Of a stretch of DNA of 64,000 bases, positions 38,069-47,810 are shown one piece after another. A model generated the notes under the pieces. The model had not been told where the DNA came from and did no database searches. It worked only from the letters and a program-made list of their open reading frames with translations. Position 1 is the stretch's first letter, and each line of letters begins with the position of its first letter. The stretch is from Intrasporangiaceae bacterium (GTDB lineage: Bacteria; Actinomycetota; Actinomycetes; Actinomycetales; Dermatophilaceae), in the NCBI GenBank assembly GCA_021324575.1, contig JAJPIW010000099.1, forward strand, positions 20,066-84,065. The letters run 5' to 3'. The position numbers and the translations under genes are program-made.

Positions 38069-38341
38069 GTGTTGCGGTACCTGCCCGTCCTCGTCGTCCT
38101 CGGCGTGACGATCTATGCCCTCATCGAGTGCATCCAGACCCCCGACGACGAGGTCCGCAACCTGCCCAAGATCGTCTGGGTCATCCTGATCCTGTTGTTC
38201 GACATCGTCGGCTCGATCGCCTGGTTCGTCGCCGGCCGCTCGCAGACCCGGCCCGGCTCGATCCAGCGTGGCCGGACCGGCCCCCCGCCCCGCCCACCCC
38301 GGGGCCCGGACGACGACCCGGACTTCCTCCGCAAGCTCTGA
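38069..38341 (+). CDS. PLDc_N domain membrane protein
   Basis: 90 residues with two membrane helices (LPVLVVLGVTIYALIECI and IVWVILILLFDIVGSIAWFV), followed by a Pro/Arg-rich cytoplasmic tail ending DDPDFLRKL. This is the phospholipase D N-terminal membrane module standing alone. It begins four bases after menE and precedes menA, a position seen in other actinobacteria. Function unknown; it may assist the membrane-bound MenA. Confidence 0.8.
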   Translation: MLRYLPVLVVLGVTIYALIECIQTPDDEVRNLPKIVWVILILLFDIVGSIAWFVAGRSQTRPGSIQRGRTGPPPRPPRGPDDDPDFLRKL

Positions 38342-38401
38342 CCTGCCCGACCACTCACCCCACCTCCTGTCCCACCTCACCCCGAGCGAGCTCCCCGAAC
38401 C

Positions 38402-39280
38402 ATGGCCACCCCCGCACAGTGGATCGCCGGCGCCCGGCCCCGCACCCTGCCCGCCGCCGTCGCACCCGTCATCCTCGGTACCGCCGCCGCCGCGGCCGTC
38501 GACAAGGCCAACCTCGGCCTGGCGATGCTGGCGCTGCTCGTGTCGGTCGGCCTGCAGGTCGGCGTCAACTACGCCAACGACTACTCCGACGGGATCCGCG
38601 GCACCGACGCCGAGCGGGTCGGACCGGTCCGCCTCGTCGGCCAGAAGATCGCCAACCCGGGCAACGTCAAGATCGCGGCGTTCGGGTCGTTCGGCTTCGC
38701 GGCCCTCATGGGCCTGGCGCTGGCCGGCCTGTCCGGCGCGTGGCCCCTCATCCCGGTCGGCGTCCTGTGTGTCGTCGCTGCTTGGCGCTACACCGGCGGT
38801 GACCACCCCTACGGCTACCGCGGGCTCGGCGAGGTGTTCGTCTTCGTCTTCTTCGGCCTCGTCGCGACGCTCGGCACCCTCTACGCCCAGGCCGACCGGC
38901 TCACCCTCGTCGGACTGCTCGCCTCGGTCGGGGTCGGCGCCGTCGCCTCGGCGATCCTCGTCGCCAACAACCTGCGCGACATCCCGACCGACGCCGTCAG
39001 CGGCAAGAAGACCCTCGCGGTGCGGCTCGGCGACACGCGCACCCGCACCTTCTACCTGGCCCTGCTCGCCGTGTCGCTCGGCTGCCTCGGCGGCATCGCG
39101 GTCACGCACGTGTGGGCGCTGCTCGGGCTCGCGGCATACGGGCTGATGGTCAAGCCGGTCCGCGTCCTGGTGCGCGGGGCGACCGGGCGCGAGCTGGTTC
39201 CGGTTCTTGCCACGACGGGGATCTTCGAGCTCGCGTATGCCGTGCTGTTGGGCCTCGGGATCGTCCTCTCCCAGGCCTGA
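38402..39280 (+). CDS. menA: 1,4-Dihydroxy-2-naphthoate polyprenyltransferase
   Basis: 292 residues, eight to nine membrane helices, UbiA family. It attaches the polyprenyl tail to the naphthoate ring. The first aspartate motif is QVGVNYANDYSDGIRGTD, the second is NNLRDIPTDAVSGKKTLAV. ARPRTLPAAVAPVILGTA is the MenA-type N terminus. It probably uses the chain made by the synthase at 4.2-5.2 kb. Three bases separate its stop from the convergent gene. Confidence 0.96.
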   Translation: MATPAQWIAGARPRTLPAAVAPVILGTAAAAAVDKANLGLAMLALLVSVGLQVGVNYANDYSDGIRGTDAERVGPVRLVGQKIANPGNVKIAAFGSFGFAALMGLALAGLSGAWPLIPVGVLCVVAAWRYTGGDHPYGYRGLGEVFVFVFFGLVATLGTLYAQADRLTLVGLLASVGVGAVASAILVANNLRDIPTDAVSGKKTLAVRLGDTRTRTFYLALLAVSLGCLGGIAVTHVWALLGLAAYGLMVKPVRVLVRGATGRELVPVLATTGIFELAYAVLLGLGIVLSQA

Positions 39281-39283
39281 CGT

Positions 39284-39583
39284 TCAGCGGAAGTCGTCGG
39301 TGCCGGCGGCGTCGATCTCGGCGTCCTCGCTCGACTCGTCCCGCCCGGCCGCAGACCCGGCCCCGGCCTGTGCCTTGGCCCGACGGGCGTCCACGCGCGC
39401 CGCGAGCGACGCCGACGCCTGCTCGCGGAACGGGCGGAGCACGAAGTAGGAGATGGCGAGCGAGAGCAGGGCGGCGCCGACGACGAGCGGCACCTGCTCC
39501 TCCTTGCTCCGCAGGCCGACCAGCCAGAGCAGGGTGAGGCAGCCGAAGAAGACCAGGACGCGCAGCAGCGTGTAGCGGACCAT
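39284..39583 (-). CDS. DUF4229 family membrane protein
   Basis: 99 residues, two membrane helices (LLRVLVFFGCLTLLWLVG and VPLVVGAALLSLAISYFVL) then a basic segment (RPFREQASASLAARVDARRAK) and an acidic C terminus. The arrangement matches the actinobacterial DUF4229 family that accompanies cytochrome c maturation and menaquinone genes. It starts seven bases after the ccsB stop, in the same direction. Function unknown. Confidence 0.8.
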   Translation of the reverse strand: MVRYTLLRVLVFFGCLTLLWLVGLRSKEEQVPLVVGAALLSLAISYFVLRPFREQASASLAARVDARRAKAQAGAGSAAGRDESSEDAEIDAAGTDDFR

Positions 39584-39590
39584 CGCCCGG

Positions 39591-40568
39591 TCAGAGCCCC
39601 GAGTAGGAGTGCTGGCTGACGAAGTACACGTTGACGACGCCGAAGTTGATGACGATGCAGGCGAACCCGGCAAGGGCCACCCAGGTCGCCCGGGACCGGC
39701 TCCAGCCACTCGTCGCGCGGGCGTGGAGGTAGGCCGCGTAGACGACCCAGATGACGAAGCTCCACACCTCCTTGGGGTCCCAGTTCCAGTACGAGCCCCA
39801 GGCCTGGCGGGCCCAGATCGCACCGGCGATCACGGCGAACGTCCACAGCGGGAACGCTGCGATGTGGATCGAGTAGCTGAACCGTTCGAGCGTTCGGCTG
39901 GCCGGCAGCCGGTTGAGGAAGGAGGGCCGCCCCTCGGCCTCCACCCGGACCTGCCACAGGTACAGACCCGCGGTCGCCGCCCCGAGCCCGAAGAGCGACG
40001 CGGCGATCGTCGCGACGGTCACGTGGATGACCAGCCAGTAGCTCTGCAGGGACGGCATCACCCCGGACGCCTGGGTGTACCAGACCGTCGAGGCCAACCC
40101 CAGGACGAGCAGCACGGGCAGCGTGATGAACAGGCCGAGCCAGCGCAGGTCGCGCCGGGTCGACAGCCCGAAGTAGAAGAGGAGCACGAGCATCGAGGCG
40201 AACGTCCCGAACTCGAACATGTTGCCCAGCGGCCACCGCTCGACGGCGACTCCGCGCGTCGCGACGGCGGCGACGAGCAGCGCGGTCGCGAGCCAGCCGA
40301 GGGTGCGGGCCATCCCGGCGGCCTTGCGGGCCCGGACCGGCTCCCCCTGCTCGATCTCGTATGCCGGGTGCTCACCCGACGCGACGACCTCGCCTCCGCC
40401 GTCGCCCACGAGCACCGCCTCGCGCGCGGCCACCCGGGCGTCCTTGGCGTCGGCGCGGGATGGGGCCAGACCGGCGAGGTACGCGGCATACGCGAGCATC
40501 GACAGGGTGAGGACGGCCATCGAGGAGTACAGCGCGATGTTCGCGTAGTCGGCCAGGTTCTGGTTCAT
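39591..40568 (-). CDS. ccsB: Cytochrome c biogenesis protein CcsB/CcsA (haem handling)
   Basis: 325 residues, about eight membrane helices. The haem-handling motif WGSYWNWDPKEVWSF lies near residue 255, and histidines in the flanking helices (VIHVTVATI, SIHIAAF, LHARAT) are the probable axial ligands. With ResB it moves haem across the membrane and attaches it to apocytochrome c (System II). The cytoplasmic loop near residues 40-80 is longer and acidic. ATG overlaps the resB stop by four bases. Confidence 0.93.
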   Translation of the reverse strand: MNQNLADYANIALYSSMAVLTLSMLAYAAYLAGLAPSRADAKDARVAAREAVLVGDGGGEVVASGEHPAYEIEQGEPVRARKAAGMARTLGWLATALLVAAVATRGVAVERWPLGNMFEFGTFASMLVLLFYFGLSTRRDLRWLGLFITLPVLLVLGLASTVWYTQASGVMPSLQSYWLVIHVTVATIAASLFGLGAATAGLYLWQVRVEAEGRPSFLNRLPASRTLERFSYSIHIAAFPLWTFAVIAGAIWARQAWGSYWNWDPKEVWSFVIWVVYAAYLHARATSGWSRSRATWVALAGFACIVINFGVVNVYFVSQHSYSGL

Positions 40569-42160
40569 CGCTTGTCTCCGATTGCGTCGTGCAGGGCGGC
40601 CACCACGTCGTCGAGCAGCTCGGGCAGGCCGTCGTCGTCGTCCTTGGCGAGGCCGCCGACCGATACGAGGGTACGGCTCCCGTCGGCCGAGGGCGACACC
40701 CGCACGAAGACCCGCCGGCGCCGGATGAGCAGCGAGCCGATCAGGCCGGCGAGCGCGAGGATCGCCGAGGCGAGGGTGAGCCACTTGCCGGGGTCGTGCC
40801 GGATCGACAGGCCGGCGAAGCGGGTGACGCCGTCGAAGGTGATCGAGCCGCGGCCGCCGGGCAGCTGGTAGGTCTGACCGGGCTCGAGCCAGATCCTCAG
40901 CGGCTGCTTCTTGGCGTCCTTGAGCTGGGTGAGCGAAGCCGTGTCGAGGGTGTAGACCGACTGCGGCCGGCCGCCGGGGTTGAGGTCGCCCTCGTAGACG
41001 GTGAGGGCCAGGGCCGGCTTGAGCGCCTGCGGGAACACCGAGGTCGGACCGGCGTGCGGGTCGATCGTCGCGGTGGGCAGGAAGAGCCCGCTGAAGCCGA
41101 GCTCCTTGGGCTCGGCGGCGGGCACCTTGACCGCGCCGACCGACGTGTAGTTGTTGTCGCGAGCCAGGAACGGCGTCGCCTCGCTGTAGAGGACGTCGCC
41201 CTTGGCGTCGCGGACCGTGATCTTGGGGGCGTAGCCGTTGCCGAGCAGGAAGACGGTCGCTCCGGGCACCGACAGCGGGTGGTTGACCTTGATCGTCGTG
41301 TCCTTGGCCGGGCCGCCGGGCTTGTCCGCCTCGGTGACGTATGCCGTGAAGTCACGAGGGGTGCCGAACTGGCCCTTGCCCTTGGTGGACTCCTCGAACG
41401 TGGCGTCCAGCTTGTGCAGGGTGAGGGTGAACGGGGCGAGGGTCGAGTCGTCGACCCAGGGGCCCGGGGCGAAGGTGGCGTAGCGGCCGACGCTGTTGGC
41501 GAAGGACTGTCCCTCGGGGACGATGACGTCACCCTTCCAGCCCCAGATGTGGCCCACCGCGACGCCGATGATGACGCCGATGAGGGCGAGGTGGAAGAGC
41601 AGGTTGCCGGTCTCCTTGAGGTGGCCGGCCTCGGAGCTCACCGAGGAGCCGTCGTGGCTGTGGACGCGGAACCGCTTGCCGCGCAACACCTTCCGGGCGG
41701 CCTCGATGACGGACTCCGGCGGTGCGGCGATCTCGGTCGTCGTGTGCGCTACCAGTCGCTCGAGCCGCTTGGGGGCACGCGGCGGCCTGGCTCGCATGGC
41801 CCGCCAGTGGAGGAGCGACCGGGGCAGGACGCAGCCGACGAGGGAGACGAAGAGCAGCAGGTAGATGGCGGCGAACCAGGGCGCCGCGAACACCTCGAAG
41901 AAGCTCAGCTTGTCCAGGATCGGCCCGACCGTCTTGTGCTGGGCCAGCCAGTCGGCGGTGCGTCCGGCGTCGATGCTCCGCTGCGGCAGGACCGAACCGG
42001 GGAGGGAAGCGACGGCCAGGGCCAGCAGCAGCATCAGCGCGGTGCGCATGCTCGTGAGCTGGCGCCAGACGAACCGCAGCCAGCCGCGGGCATTCAACGT
42101 CGGCTGGGTGATCGTGTCGTCGCGGTCGCTCGGCTGGCTGGAGAGCGCGTCGTCCGTCAT
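40565..42160 (-). CDS. resB: Cytochrome c biogenesis protein ResB
   Basis: 531 residues. Three membrane helices lie in the first 215 residues (TALMLLLALAVASLPGSVLP; FAAIYLLLFVSLVGCVLP; LFHLALIGVIIGVAVGHIWG), followed by a large extracytoplasmic domain and a final helix (LASAILALAGLIGSLLI). GSVLPQ and GNLLFH are family marks. It partners CcsB as the haem lyase. The start overlaps the ccdA stop by one base (TGATG). Confidence 0.94.
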   Translation of the reverse strand: MTDDALSSQPSDRDDTITQPTLNARGWLRFVWRQLTSMRTALMLLLALAVASLPGSVLPQRSIDAGRTADWLAQHKTVGPILDKLSFFEVFAAPWFAAIYLLLFVSLVGCVLPRSLLHWRAMRARPPRAPKRLERLVAHTTTEIAAPPESVIEAARKVLRGKRFRVHSHDGSSVSSEAGHLKETGNLLFHLALIGVIIGVAVGHIWGWKGDVIVPEGQSFANSVGRYATFAPGPWVDDSTLAPFTLTLHKLDATFEESTKGKGQFGTPRDFTAYVTEADKPGGPAKDTTIKVNHPLSVPGATVFLLGNGYAPKITVRDAKGDVLYSEATPFLARDNNYTSVGAVKVPAAEPKELGFSGLFLPTATIDPHAGPTSVFPQALKPALALTVYEGDLNPGGRPQSVYTLDTASLTQLKDAKKQPLRIWLEPGQTYQLPGGRGSITFDGVTRFAGLSIRHDPGKWLTLASAILALAGLIGSLLIRRRRVFVRVSPSADGSRTLVSVGGLAKDDDDGLPELLDDVVAALHDAIGDKR

Positions 42161-42918
42161 CAGATCGCCACCTGGAAGCCGCTGACCAGCTCGCTCTGCA
42201 CCCACCGGTTGAGGTCTTCCCACAGCCCGGTGACCAGCAGGATGCCGACGACGAGCAGGGTCACGGCACCGATCCGCTGGATGAGCCGCTGGTGGCGCCG
42301 GAGAAGGGCACTGACCACGGCGAACCGCTCCACCCCGGCGGCGATGACGATGAGCGGCAGGCCGAGCCCGAGGCAGTAGGCCGCCGTGAGCACGACGGCT
42401 CGCGGGACGCTCGGGTCGGTCGAGGACGACGCCATGAGCAGGACCGCCGCAAGGGCCGGGCCGATGCAGGGGGTCCAGCCGAGACCGAAGACGGCGCCGA
42501 GGAGCGGCGCCCCGAGCAGACCCGCACGCGGCCGCCAGGACAGCTTGGCCTCGCGCGTCCCGCCGCCGAAGAACAGGGCCACGGCCAGCACGACGACCGC
42601 GGCCCCGCCGACCCGCATGAGGGTCTCCCGATGGAGGACGAGGCCACGCCCGAGCGTCGTGATGAAGATCGAGGAGAGGATGAAGACGACCGAGAACCCG
42701 GCTACGAAGAGCAGGGCCCCGAGCACCAGCCGCCCGCGGGACCGGCGCTCGAGGGACACGTCGGACAGGCCGGTGACGTAGCCGAGGAAGCCTGGCACGA
42801 GCGGCAGCACGCACGGCGACGCGAACGACACGAGCCCGGCGAGCAGGGCGACGCCGAAGGCGAGCGGGAGTGCGCCGGCGGTGATCGTCGAGCCGGCGTC
42901 GAGAGGCATCGAGCTCAC
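42160..42918 (-). CDS. ccdA: Cytochrome c biogenesis protein CcdA (thiol-disulfide electron carrier)
   Basis: 252 residues, six helices. It carries reducing equivalents across the membrane. [19 protein letters not shown] holds the first active cysteine and [16 protein letters not shown] the second. GTG at 42918 overlaps the resA stop as GTGA with GGGAG upstream; an in-frame ATG lies nine bases later. It should reduce the ResA thioredoxin domain. Confidence 0.93.
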   Translation of the reverse strand: MSSMPLDAGSTITAGALPLAFGVALLAGLVSFASPCVLPLVPGFLGYVTGLSDVSLERRSRGRLVLGALLFVAGFSVVFILSSIFITTLGRGLVLHRETLMRVGGAAVVVLAVALFFGGGTREAKLSWRPRAGLLGAPLLGAVFGLGWTPCIGPALAAVLLMASSSTDPSVPRAVVLTAAYCLGLGLPLIVIAAGVERFAVVSALLRRHQRLIQRIGAVTLLVVGILLVTGLWEDLNRWVQSELVSGFQVAI

Positions 42919-43511
42919 CCGGTGGCTCCCGAGAGCACGTCGTCGACGAGGTCGGTGAGGGTCGTGGCGGTGACCTCCCCGTTGACCCGGCCGGCGATCC
43001 GGCCCTGCGGGTCCAGGACGAGGGTGGTCGGTGTCGAGACGGCCTTGCCCTGCAGGGACAGGACGAGCACGCCCGGCTGGTCGGTGAGCGACGGGTAGGT
43101 GACCCCCCGGCTGCGGAGGAACGCCGCCCCGGTCGCCGCACTCTCCTGGACGTCGATCCCGATGAACTGGACCGGCTTCCTGGCCGTCGACAGGTCGCTC
43201 CACGCCTTCTGCAGTGCGGGCGCCTCGGCGACGCACGGGGAACACCAGGACCCCCACACGTTGACGACGAGGGCCTTGCCGCGGGCGCCGGCGCTGGACC
43301 ACTTCTTGCCGTCGACCGTCGTCCCTGACAGGTCGACCGCCGGCCCGCGCCTGGCGACGGCGATCCGCTCGATCGACCCGTCGCCGCTGACATAGCCCTT
43401 GCGGTCGCCGTCCTTGGCCTGGTTCGCCACCGAGTTGGGGTCGGACGTGCAGGCGCCGAGCATGAGGACCGCCGCCACCAACGCCACGACCGTCGTGACC
43501 GCACGCTTCAC
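42915..43511 (-). CDS. resA: TlpA/ResA-type membrane-anchored thiol-disulfide oxidoreductase
   Basis: 198 residues. A lipoprotein signal ends VLMLGACTS with the lipobox cysteine near residue 21. The thioredoxin fold has the active site [14 protein letters not shown] (CSPC) near residue 88, and [10 protein letters not shown] provides the cis-proline. It keeps the CxxCH cysteines of apocytochrome c reduced. It overlaps both neighbours by four bases. Confidence 0.92.
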   Translation of the reverse strand: MKRAVTTVVALVAAVLMLGACTSDPNSVANQAKDGDRKGYVSGDGSIERIAVARRGPAVDLSGTTVDGKKWSSAGARGKALVVNVWGSWCSPCVAEAPALQKAWSDLSTARKPVQFIGIDVQESAATGAAFLRSRGVTYPSLTDQPGVLVLSLQGKAVSTPTTLVLDPQGRIAGRVNGEVTATTLTDLVDDVLSGATG

Positions 43512-44164
43512 GCGCCGGCTCCCGGCGCGGCCATCGGCAGCAGCTCGGCCGCGGGCTCGCTGTAGTCGACCGACTCCAGGACGTCACCGGCATACGTGAG
43601 GGTGGTGATGGAGGCGAGCGAGCACTCGCGCTTGCGGGGGTGGTGGACGAGGCGTCGTCCCTCCAGAGCCGAGCGGAGCATCCAGATCGGCGCCTGGTGC
43701 GACACGATCACGCCCTCGTGGCCGGCGACCCGCCCGCGCAGGTCGGCGACCGCGGCCGTCATCCGCGCGACGAGGTCGACGTACGGCTCACCCCAGGACG
43801 GGCGCAGCGGGTTGAGGAAGTACTTGAACATCCGGGGGTCCCGGAGCAGGCCCTTGCCGCCCGCGACCTGCCGCCCCTCGAAGACGTTGTCGGCCTCGAT
43901 GAGCCGGTCGTCGATGTCGATGGGCAGGCCGTGCTCGGCGGCGATCGGCGTAGCCGTCTCGACGGCCCGCTGGAGCGGCGAGGAGACGACGGCGACGATG
44001 TCGCGATCGGCGAGCTGGGCGGCGGCCAGCTCGGCCATCTGGTGACCGAGCGCGGAGAGCCCGAAGCCGGGCAGCCGGCCGTAGAGGATGCGCCCGGGGT
44101 TGTCGACCTCACCGTGCCGGACGACGTGCACGACGGTGCGCTCGGCGGCGGCGGGGGCGGTCAT
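43508..44164 (-). CDS. Histidine phosphatase (phosphoglycerate mutase-like)
   Basis: 218 residues. [19 protein letters not shown] carries the catalytic RHG histidine, [11 protein letters not shown] the second arginine region, and [16 protein letters not shown] the second catalytic histidine. Substrate unknown; such genes commonly sit beside cytochrome c maturation genes in actinobacteria. Starts at ATG 44164, 18 bases after hemL, and overlaps resA by four. Confidence 0.9.
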   Translation of the reverse strand: MTAPAAAERTVVHVVRHGEVDNPGRILYGRLPGFGLSALGHQMAELAAAQLADRDIVAVVSSPLQRAVETATPIAAEHGLPIDIDDRLIEADNVFEGRQVAGGKGLLRDPRMFKYFLNPLRPSWGEPYVDLVARMTAAVADLRGRVAGHEGVIVSHQAPIWMLRSALEGRRLVHHPRKRECSLASITTLTYAGDVLESVDYSEPAAELLPMAAPGAGA

Positions 44165-44182
44165 GGCGGTGATTGTCGCAAA

Positions 44183-45535
44183 TCAGTCTGTGCCGGCCGC
44201 CGCCGCCCGGGCAGCGGCAGGCAGCGCCTCGAGGACCCGGCCGACGGCCTCCTCGTCGTGGGCCGCGCCGACGAACCAGCACTCGAAGGCCGACGGCGGC
44301 AGGTGGACGCCGCTGTCGAGGAGGGAGTGGAAGAACCGGCCGTATGCCGCGGTGTCCTGCGCCTTCGCGTCGTCGTAGTTCGAGACCACTCCGTCGCGGA
44401 AGAAGACGCTGAACATCGACCCCGCCCACTGGACCCTGTGCGGGACCGAGGCGGCGGTCAGGGCGTCGCTCGCAGCGCCGGCGATCGTGTGGGCGACCCG
44501 GTCGAGGTGGTCGTAGACCTCGGGGGTGCAGCCCTGCAGGGTGGCCAGTCCGGCGGCCGTGGCGACAGGGTTCCCGGACAGCGTCCCGGCCTGGTAGACC
44601 GGTCCGAGCGGAGCGAGCAGGGCCATCACGTCGGCCCGGCCACCGAAGGCCGCGGCGGGGAAGCCACCGCCCATGACCTTGCCGAAGGTGAACAGGTCCG
44701 GAGCGCCGAGCTCGTATGCCGCAGAAGCAGTTTCGAGGCCGTACCAGCCGGCGGCGCTGCACCGGAAGCCGGTCATCACCTCATCGGAGATGAGCAGGGC
44801 CCCGTGCTCCTTGGTGACCCGGCGGAGGCCGTCGGTGAAGCCGGGCGCCGGCGGCACGACGCCCATGTTGCCGGCGGCGGCCTCGGTGATGACGGCGGCG
44901 ATCTGGTCGCCGCGCTCGACGAACACGGCCTCGACGGCAGCGAGGTTGTTGTAGGGGACGACGATCGTCTCGGCCGCGGAGTCGGCGGGAACGCCCGCCG
45001 AGTCGGGCAGGGCGAGGGTGGCGACGCCCGAACCGGCGGCGGCGAGGAGCGAGTCGACGTGGCCGTGGTAGCAGCCGGCGAACTTCACGATGAGGGTCCG
45101 ACCCGTGTAGCCGCGGGCCAGCCGGATCGCTGACATCGTCGCTTCGGTGCCGCTGGACACGAGCCGGACCTGCTCCACCGGGTCGACCCGGCGGACGATC
45201 TCCTCGGCGAGCGCGACCTCGTTCTCACTCGGCGTCCCGAACGAGAAGCCGCGCTCCGCGGCATACGCGACGGCCTGCAGGACCGACGGGTGGGCGTGGC
45301 CGAGGATCATCGGGCCCCAGGAGCAGATCAGGTCGACGTAGGTCTTGCCGTCCACGTCGGTGAGCCAGGGGCCGCGCGCGGAGGCCATGAAGCGCGGGGT
45401 GCCGCCGACCGAGCGGAAGGCGCGGACGGGGCTGTTGACCCCGCCGGGGATGACGGCCGACGCGCGCGCCATGAGGGCGGCGGAGGCGGGCGCGAGGTCA
45501 GCGGCGGGGGTGTCGGTCGACAGGGTCGGGCTCAT
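44183..45535 (-). CDS. hemL: Glutamate-1-semialdehyde 2,1-aminomutase
   Basis: 450 residues, PLP-dependent class III aminotransferase fold. It makes 5-aminolevulinate from glutamate semialdehyde, following Hem[20 protein letters not shown] is the family N terminus, [19 protein letters not shown] binds PLP phosphate, [10 protein letters not shown] holds the ring aspartate, and [19 protein letters not shown] the Schiff-base lysine. It lies apart from hemACDB, downstream of marR. Confidence 0.97.
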   Translation of the reverse strand: MSPTLSTDTPAADLAPASAALMARASAVIPGGVNSPVRAFRSVGGTPRFMASARGPWLTDVDGKTYVDLICSWGPMILGHAHPSVLQAVAYAAERGFSFGTPSENEVALAEEIVRRVDPVEQVRLVSSGTEATMSAIRLARGYTGRTLIVKFAGCYHGHVDSLLAAAGSGVATLALPDSAGVPADSAAETIVVPYNNLAAVEAVFVERGDQIAAVITEAAAGNMGVVPPAPGFTDGLRRVTKEHGALLISDEVMTGFRCSAAGWYGLETASAAYELGAPDLFTFGKVMGGGFPAAAFGGRADVMALLAPLGPVYQAGTLSGNPVATAAGLATLQGCTPEVYDHLDRVAHTIAGAASDALTAASVPHRVQWAGSMFSVFFRDGVVSNYDDAKAQDTAAYGRFFHSLLDSGVHLPPSAFECWFVGAAHDEEAVGRVLEALPAAARAAAAGTD

Positions 45536-45558
45536 GGGCCCATTGTCGCGGACCGGGA

Positions 45559-46059
45559 TCAGGAGCCGGGCGCGAGGTCCGCGGGCTCGGCGACCGAGGT
45601 GACGTCCTGGGCCGCACGGACGAGGGCCATGGCCTCCCCCAGTGCGGCGAACTGGGCGGGCGGCATGACGTCGACGAGGTGCCGCCGGACCGACTCGACG
45701 TGGACGTGGGCCATCGCGACGACCTCCTGGCGCCCGGCCGGGGTGAGCACGAGCTCGACCCCACGACGGTCTTCCAGGCACGACTCCCGGGTGACCCAGC
45801 CGCGCTTCTCCAGCCGGGAGGCGGTGTGGGTGACCCGACTGCGGGACTGGATGACGAGGTCGGCGAGGGTCGACATCCGCAGCCGCCCACCGGGGGCCTC
45901 GGAGAGCATCGAGAGCAGCTCGTACTCCGAGAGGCCGACCCCGTGCGACTGCAGGTCGCGGTCGAGCGAGACCTCCAGGGCACGACTGGCTCGTAGGTAG
46001 GACCGCCAAGCGTCCTGTTCGCTCTCGGTGAGCCAGCGCGGCTCCGGTTCCTGCGCCAT
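45559..46059 (-). CDS. MarR family transcriptional regulator
   Basis: 166 residues. Winged helix: [20 protein letters not shown], recognition helix [19 protein letters not shown], and the [15 protein letters not shown] wing. It diverges from yceI, and the 115-base gap contains a TTGAATCTTCAA palindrome, the likely operator. The signal is unknown. It lies 23 bases upstream of hemL in the same direction. Confidence 0.92.
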   Translation of the reverse strand: MAQEPEPRWLTESEQDAWRSYLRASRALEVSLDRDLQSHGVGLSEYELLSMLSEAPGGRLRMSTLADLVIQSRSRVTHTASRLEKRGWVTRESCLEDRRGVELVLTPAGRQEVVAMAHVHVESVRRHLVDVMPPAQFAALGEAMALVRAAQDVTSVAEPADLAPGS

Positions 46060-46116
46060 AACCTAGAAGTATGCCGGGTGCGCCGACCGGAGGTAGCCAG
46101 ACTCCCCGGAATATGG

Positions 46117-46128
46117 TTGAATCTTCAA
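46117..46128. promoter_or_regulatory. TTGAATCTTCAA palindrome in the marR-yceI gap
   Basis: TTGAA-TC-TTCAA at 46117-46128 in an AT-rich patch, flanked by TGGT on both sides. MarR-type regulators often bind TTGAA/TTCAA palindromes between themselves and yceI. It lies 46 bases before the yceI ATG and is the probable site of joint control. Confidence 0.6.
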
Positions 46129-46174
46129 TGGTTAACCTCCTGTCCCCACTCTGACTCCCGAAAGAGGTCTTGCC

Positions 46175-46711
46175 ATGAGCACCACCACCCTTCCCGGCCT
46201 GGACGCCGGCACCTGGACCATCGACCCCGCGCACACCGAGGTCGGCTTCGCGGCCCGTCACCTCGTTGTCAGCAAGGTCCGCGGCTCGTTCAGCGGGGTC
46301 GAGGGCACGGTCGTCGTCGCCGACCCGGTCGACGGCTCGACCGCTGAGGTCACCGTCCAGATGGACACTGTCTCCACCCGCAGCGCCGACCGCGACACCC
46401 ACCTCAAGAGCGCCGACTTCTTCGATGTCGAGAACTTCCCGACGATGACGTTCAAGAGCACCTCCTTCGACGGCTCGACCCTCGTCGGCGACCTCACCAT
46501 CAAGGACGTCACCAAGCCGGTGACCTTCGACGTCTCCTTCGGCGGCGTGCAGACCGACCCGTGGGGCAACACCAAGGCCGGCTTCGAGGCCACCGCCTCG
46601 GTCAACCGCAAGGACTGGGGCCTGAACTGGAACGCGGCCCTCGAGGGTGGCGGCGTCGTCGTCTCGGACAAGATCGACCTCGTCCTCGACGTGGAGCTCA
46701 ACAAGGCCTGA
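46175..46711 (+). CDS. YceI family lipid-binding protein
   Basis: 178 residues, one lipocalin-like YceI barrel. [20 protein letters not shown] is the signature start, [20 protein letters not shown] the central motif and [18 protein letters not shown] the end. It binds polyprenoid-like lipids in known members. There is no signal peptide, so this copy is probably cytoplasmic. AAAGAGG precedes the ATG. Likely controlled by the divergent MarR protein. Confidence 0.94.
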   Translation: MSTTTLPGLDAGTWTIDPAHTEVGFAARHLVVSKVRGSFSGVEGTVVVADPVDGSTAEVTVQMDTVSTRSADRDTHLKSADFFDVENFPTMTFKSTSFDGSTLVGDLTIKDVTKPVTFDVSFGGVQTDPWGNTKAGFEATASVNRKDWGLNWNAALEGGGVVVSDKIDLVLDVELNKA

Positions 46712-46768
46712 GCCCCGCGGCTCCAGCACCACGGACCTCGTCTCCCGCCGCAGACCCGCCGCAAAGTT

Positions 46769-46829
46769 ATCGGGTTCTCGGGGTAGTAGTCGGCTCACCC
46801 GAGTTCATTACTCGGGTGAGCCGACTACT
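46769..46829. terminator. Terminator repeat, copy 1 (after yceI)
   Basis: ATCGGGTTCTCGGGGTAGT (46769-46787) leads into a perfect 20-bp hairpin: AGTAGTCGGCTCACCCGAGT (46785-46804), loop TCATT, complementary arm 46810-46829. The leader is repeated in inverted orientation at 50833-50851 beside a similar hairpin. It lies between convergent yceI and tauD and should stop both. Confidence 0.8.
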
Positions 46830-46867
46830 TGTCTGTGGGCCCGTCCCCGCGCGCCGATCCCACCCCC

Positions 46868-47767
46868 TCAGACAGGCCGGCGCGGCCCCAGCGGTCGGTC
46901 TCCGCGCAACGTGACCCGGCGCATGATCCTGGTCGCCGTGTAGTCCCGGTTGGCATAGTGCGCGGTCGACCGGTTGTCCCAGATCCCGACGTCACCGACG
47001 GTCCAGCGGTGCCGGATCGTGTTCTCGGGCCTGGTCAGGTGGGCATAGAGGAGCGACAGGATGCCGGCGCTCTCGGCGTCGGACACCCCGACGATGTGCG
47101 ACGTGAACCCCGGGTTGACGAAGAGCCCCTTGCGCCCGGTCTCGGGGTGCACCCGGACGACGGGGTGCTCGACGGTGGCCAGCTCGGCCACTGCCTCGCC
47201 CTCCCACTCGTTGCCCCCGCCACGGCGGCGCAGGTACTGGCCCCACTCGCGGTTGCCGTCGTGGACGGCGGTGAGGTCGTCCACCAGTCGCTGCACGGGT
47301 TCGGCCAGCGACTCGTATGCCGCCTGGCTGTCGGCCCAGCTCGTGTCACCGCCCGTGGGTGGCAGCTGGACGGCGCGCAGGATGGAGGCAGCCGGCGGGT
47401 TCGGCATGAACGTCACGTCGGTGTGCCAGACGTCGGAGAAGGAGAACTCCGGGTCACTGCTGTCGATGTCGTAGATCTCCGGTCGGGCGGCGTCGACGTC
47501 GGCAACGGGGTGACCGACCGTGAGCTGCCCGAGCAGGTTGCCGAAGCGGATCTGGTCCTCGTCGGTGAGCTCCTGCCGGGGGAAGAACAGCACCTTGCGG
47601 TCGGCGAGGGCGGCCCGGATCGCCGCGATGTCGGCCGGACCGACCCGGTCCAGGCGCACCCCGTGGACGATCGCCCCGAAGGACGGACCGAGTGGCTCCA
47701 GCTCGAGGTGGTCGGGGTCGTCGAGCAGCCCGGCGGGGCTGCTGTCGCGGTCGGTCGTGACCGTCAT
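46868..47767 (-). CDS. TauD/TfdA family Fe(II)/2-oxoglutarate dioxygenase
   Basis: 299 residues. DVWHTDVTFMPNPPAASIL supplies the HxD iron ligands, NRSTAHYANRDYTATR the distal histidine and 2-oxoglutarate region, and RIMRRVTLRG the arginine. Such enzymes hydroxylate taurine or other alkylsulfonates to release sulfite. It is last in a cassette with ABC transport genes. AGAGGAA precedes the ATG at 47767. The exact sulfonate is not evident. Confidence 0.88.
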   Translation of the reverse strand: MTVTTDRDSSPAGLLDDPDHLELEPLGPSFGAIVHGVRLDRVGPADIAAIRAALADRKVLFFPRQELTDEDQIRFGNLLGQLTVGHPVADVDAARPEIYDIDSSDPEFSFSDVWHTDVTFMPNPPAASILRAVQLPPTGGDTSWADSQAAYESLAEPVQRLVDDLTAVHDGNREWGQYLRRRGGGNEWEGEAVAELATVEHPVVRVHPETGRKGLFVNPGFTSHIVGVSDAESAGILSLLYAHLTRPENTIRHRWTVGDVGIWDNRSTAHYANRDYTATRIMRRVTLRGDRPLGPRRPV

Positions 47768-47810
47768 GGGGAATTCCTCTCGGATGGGTGGTGGATGGGA
47801 TGCGTCCGGC

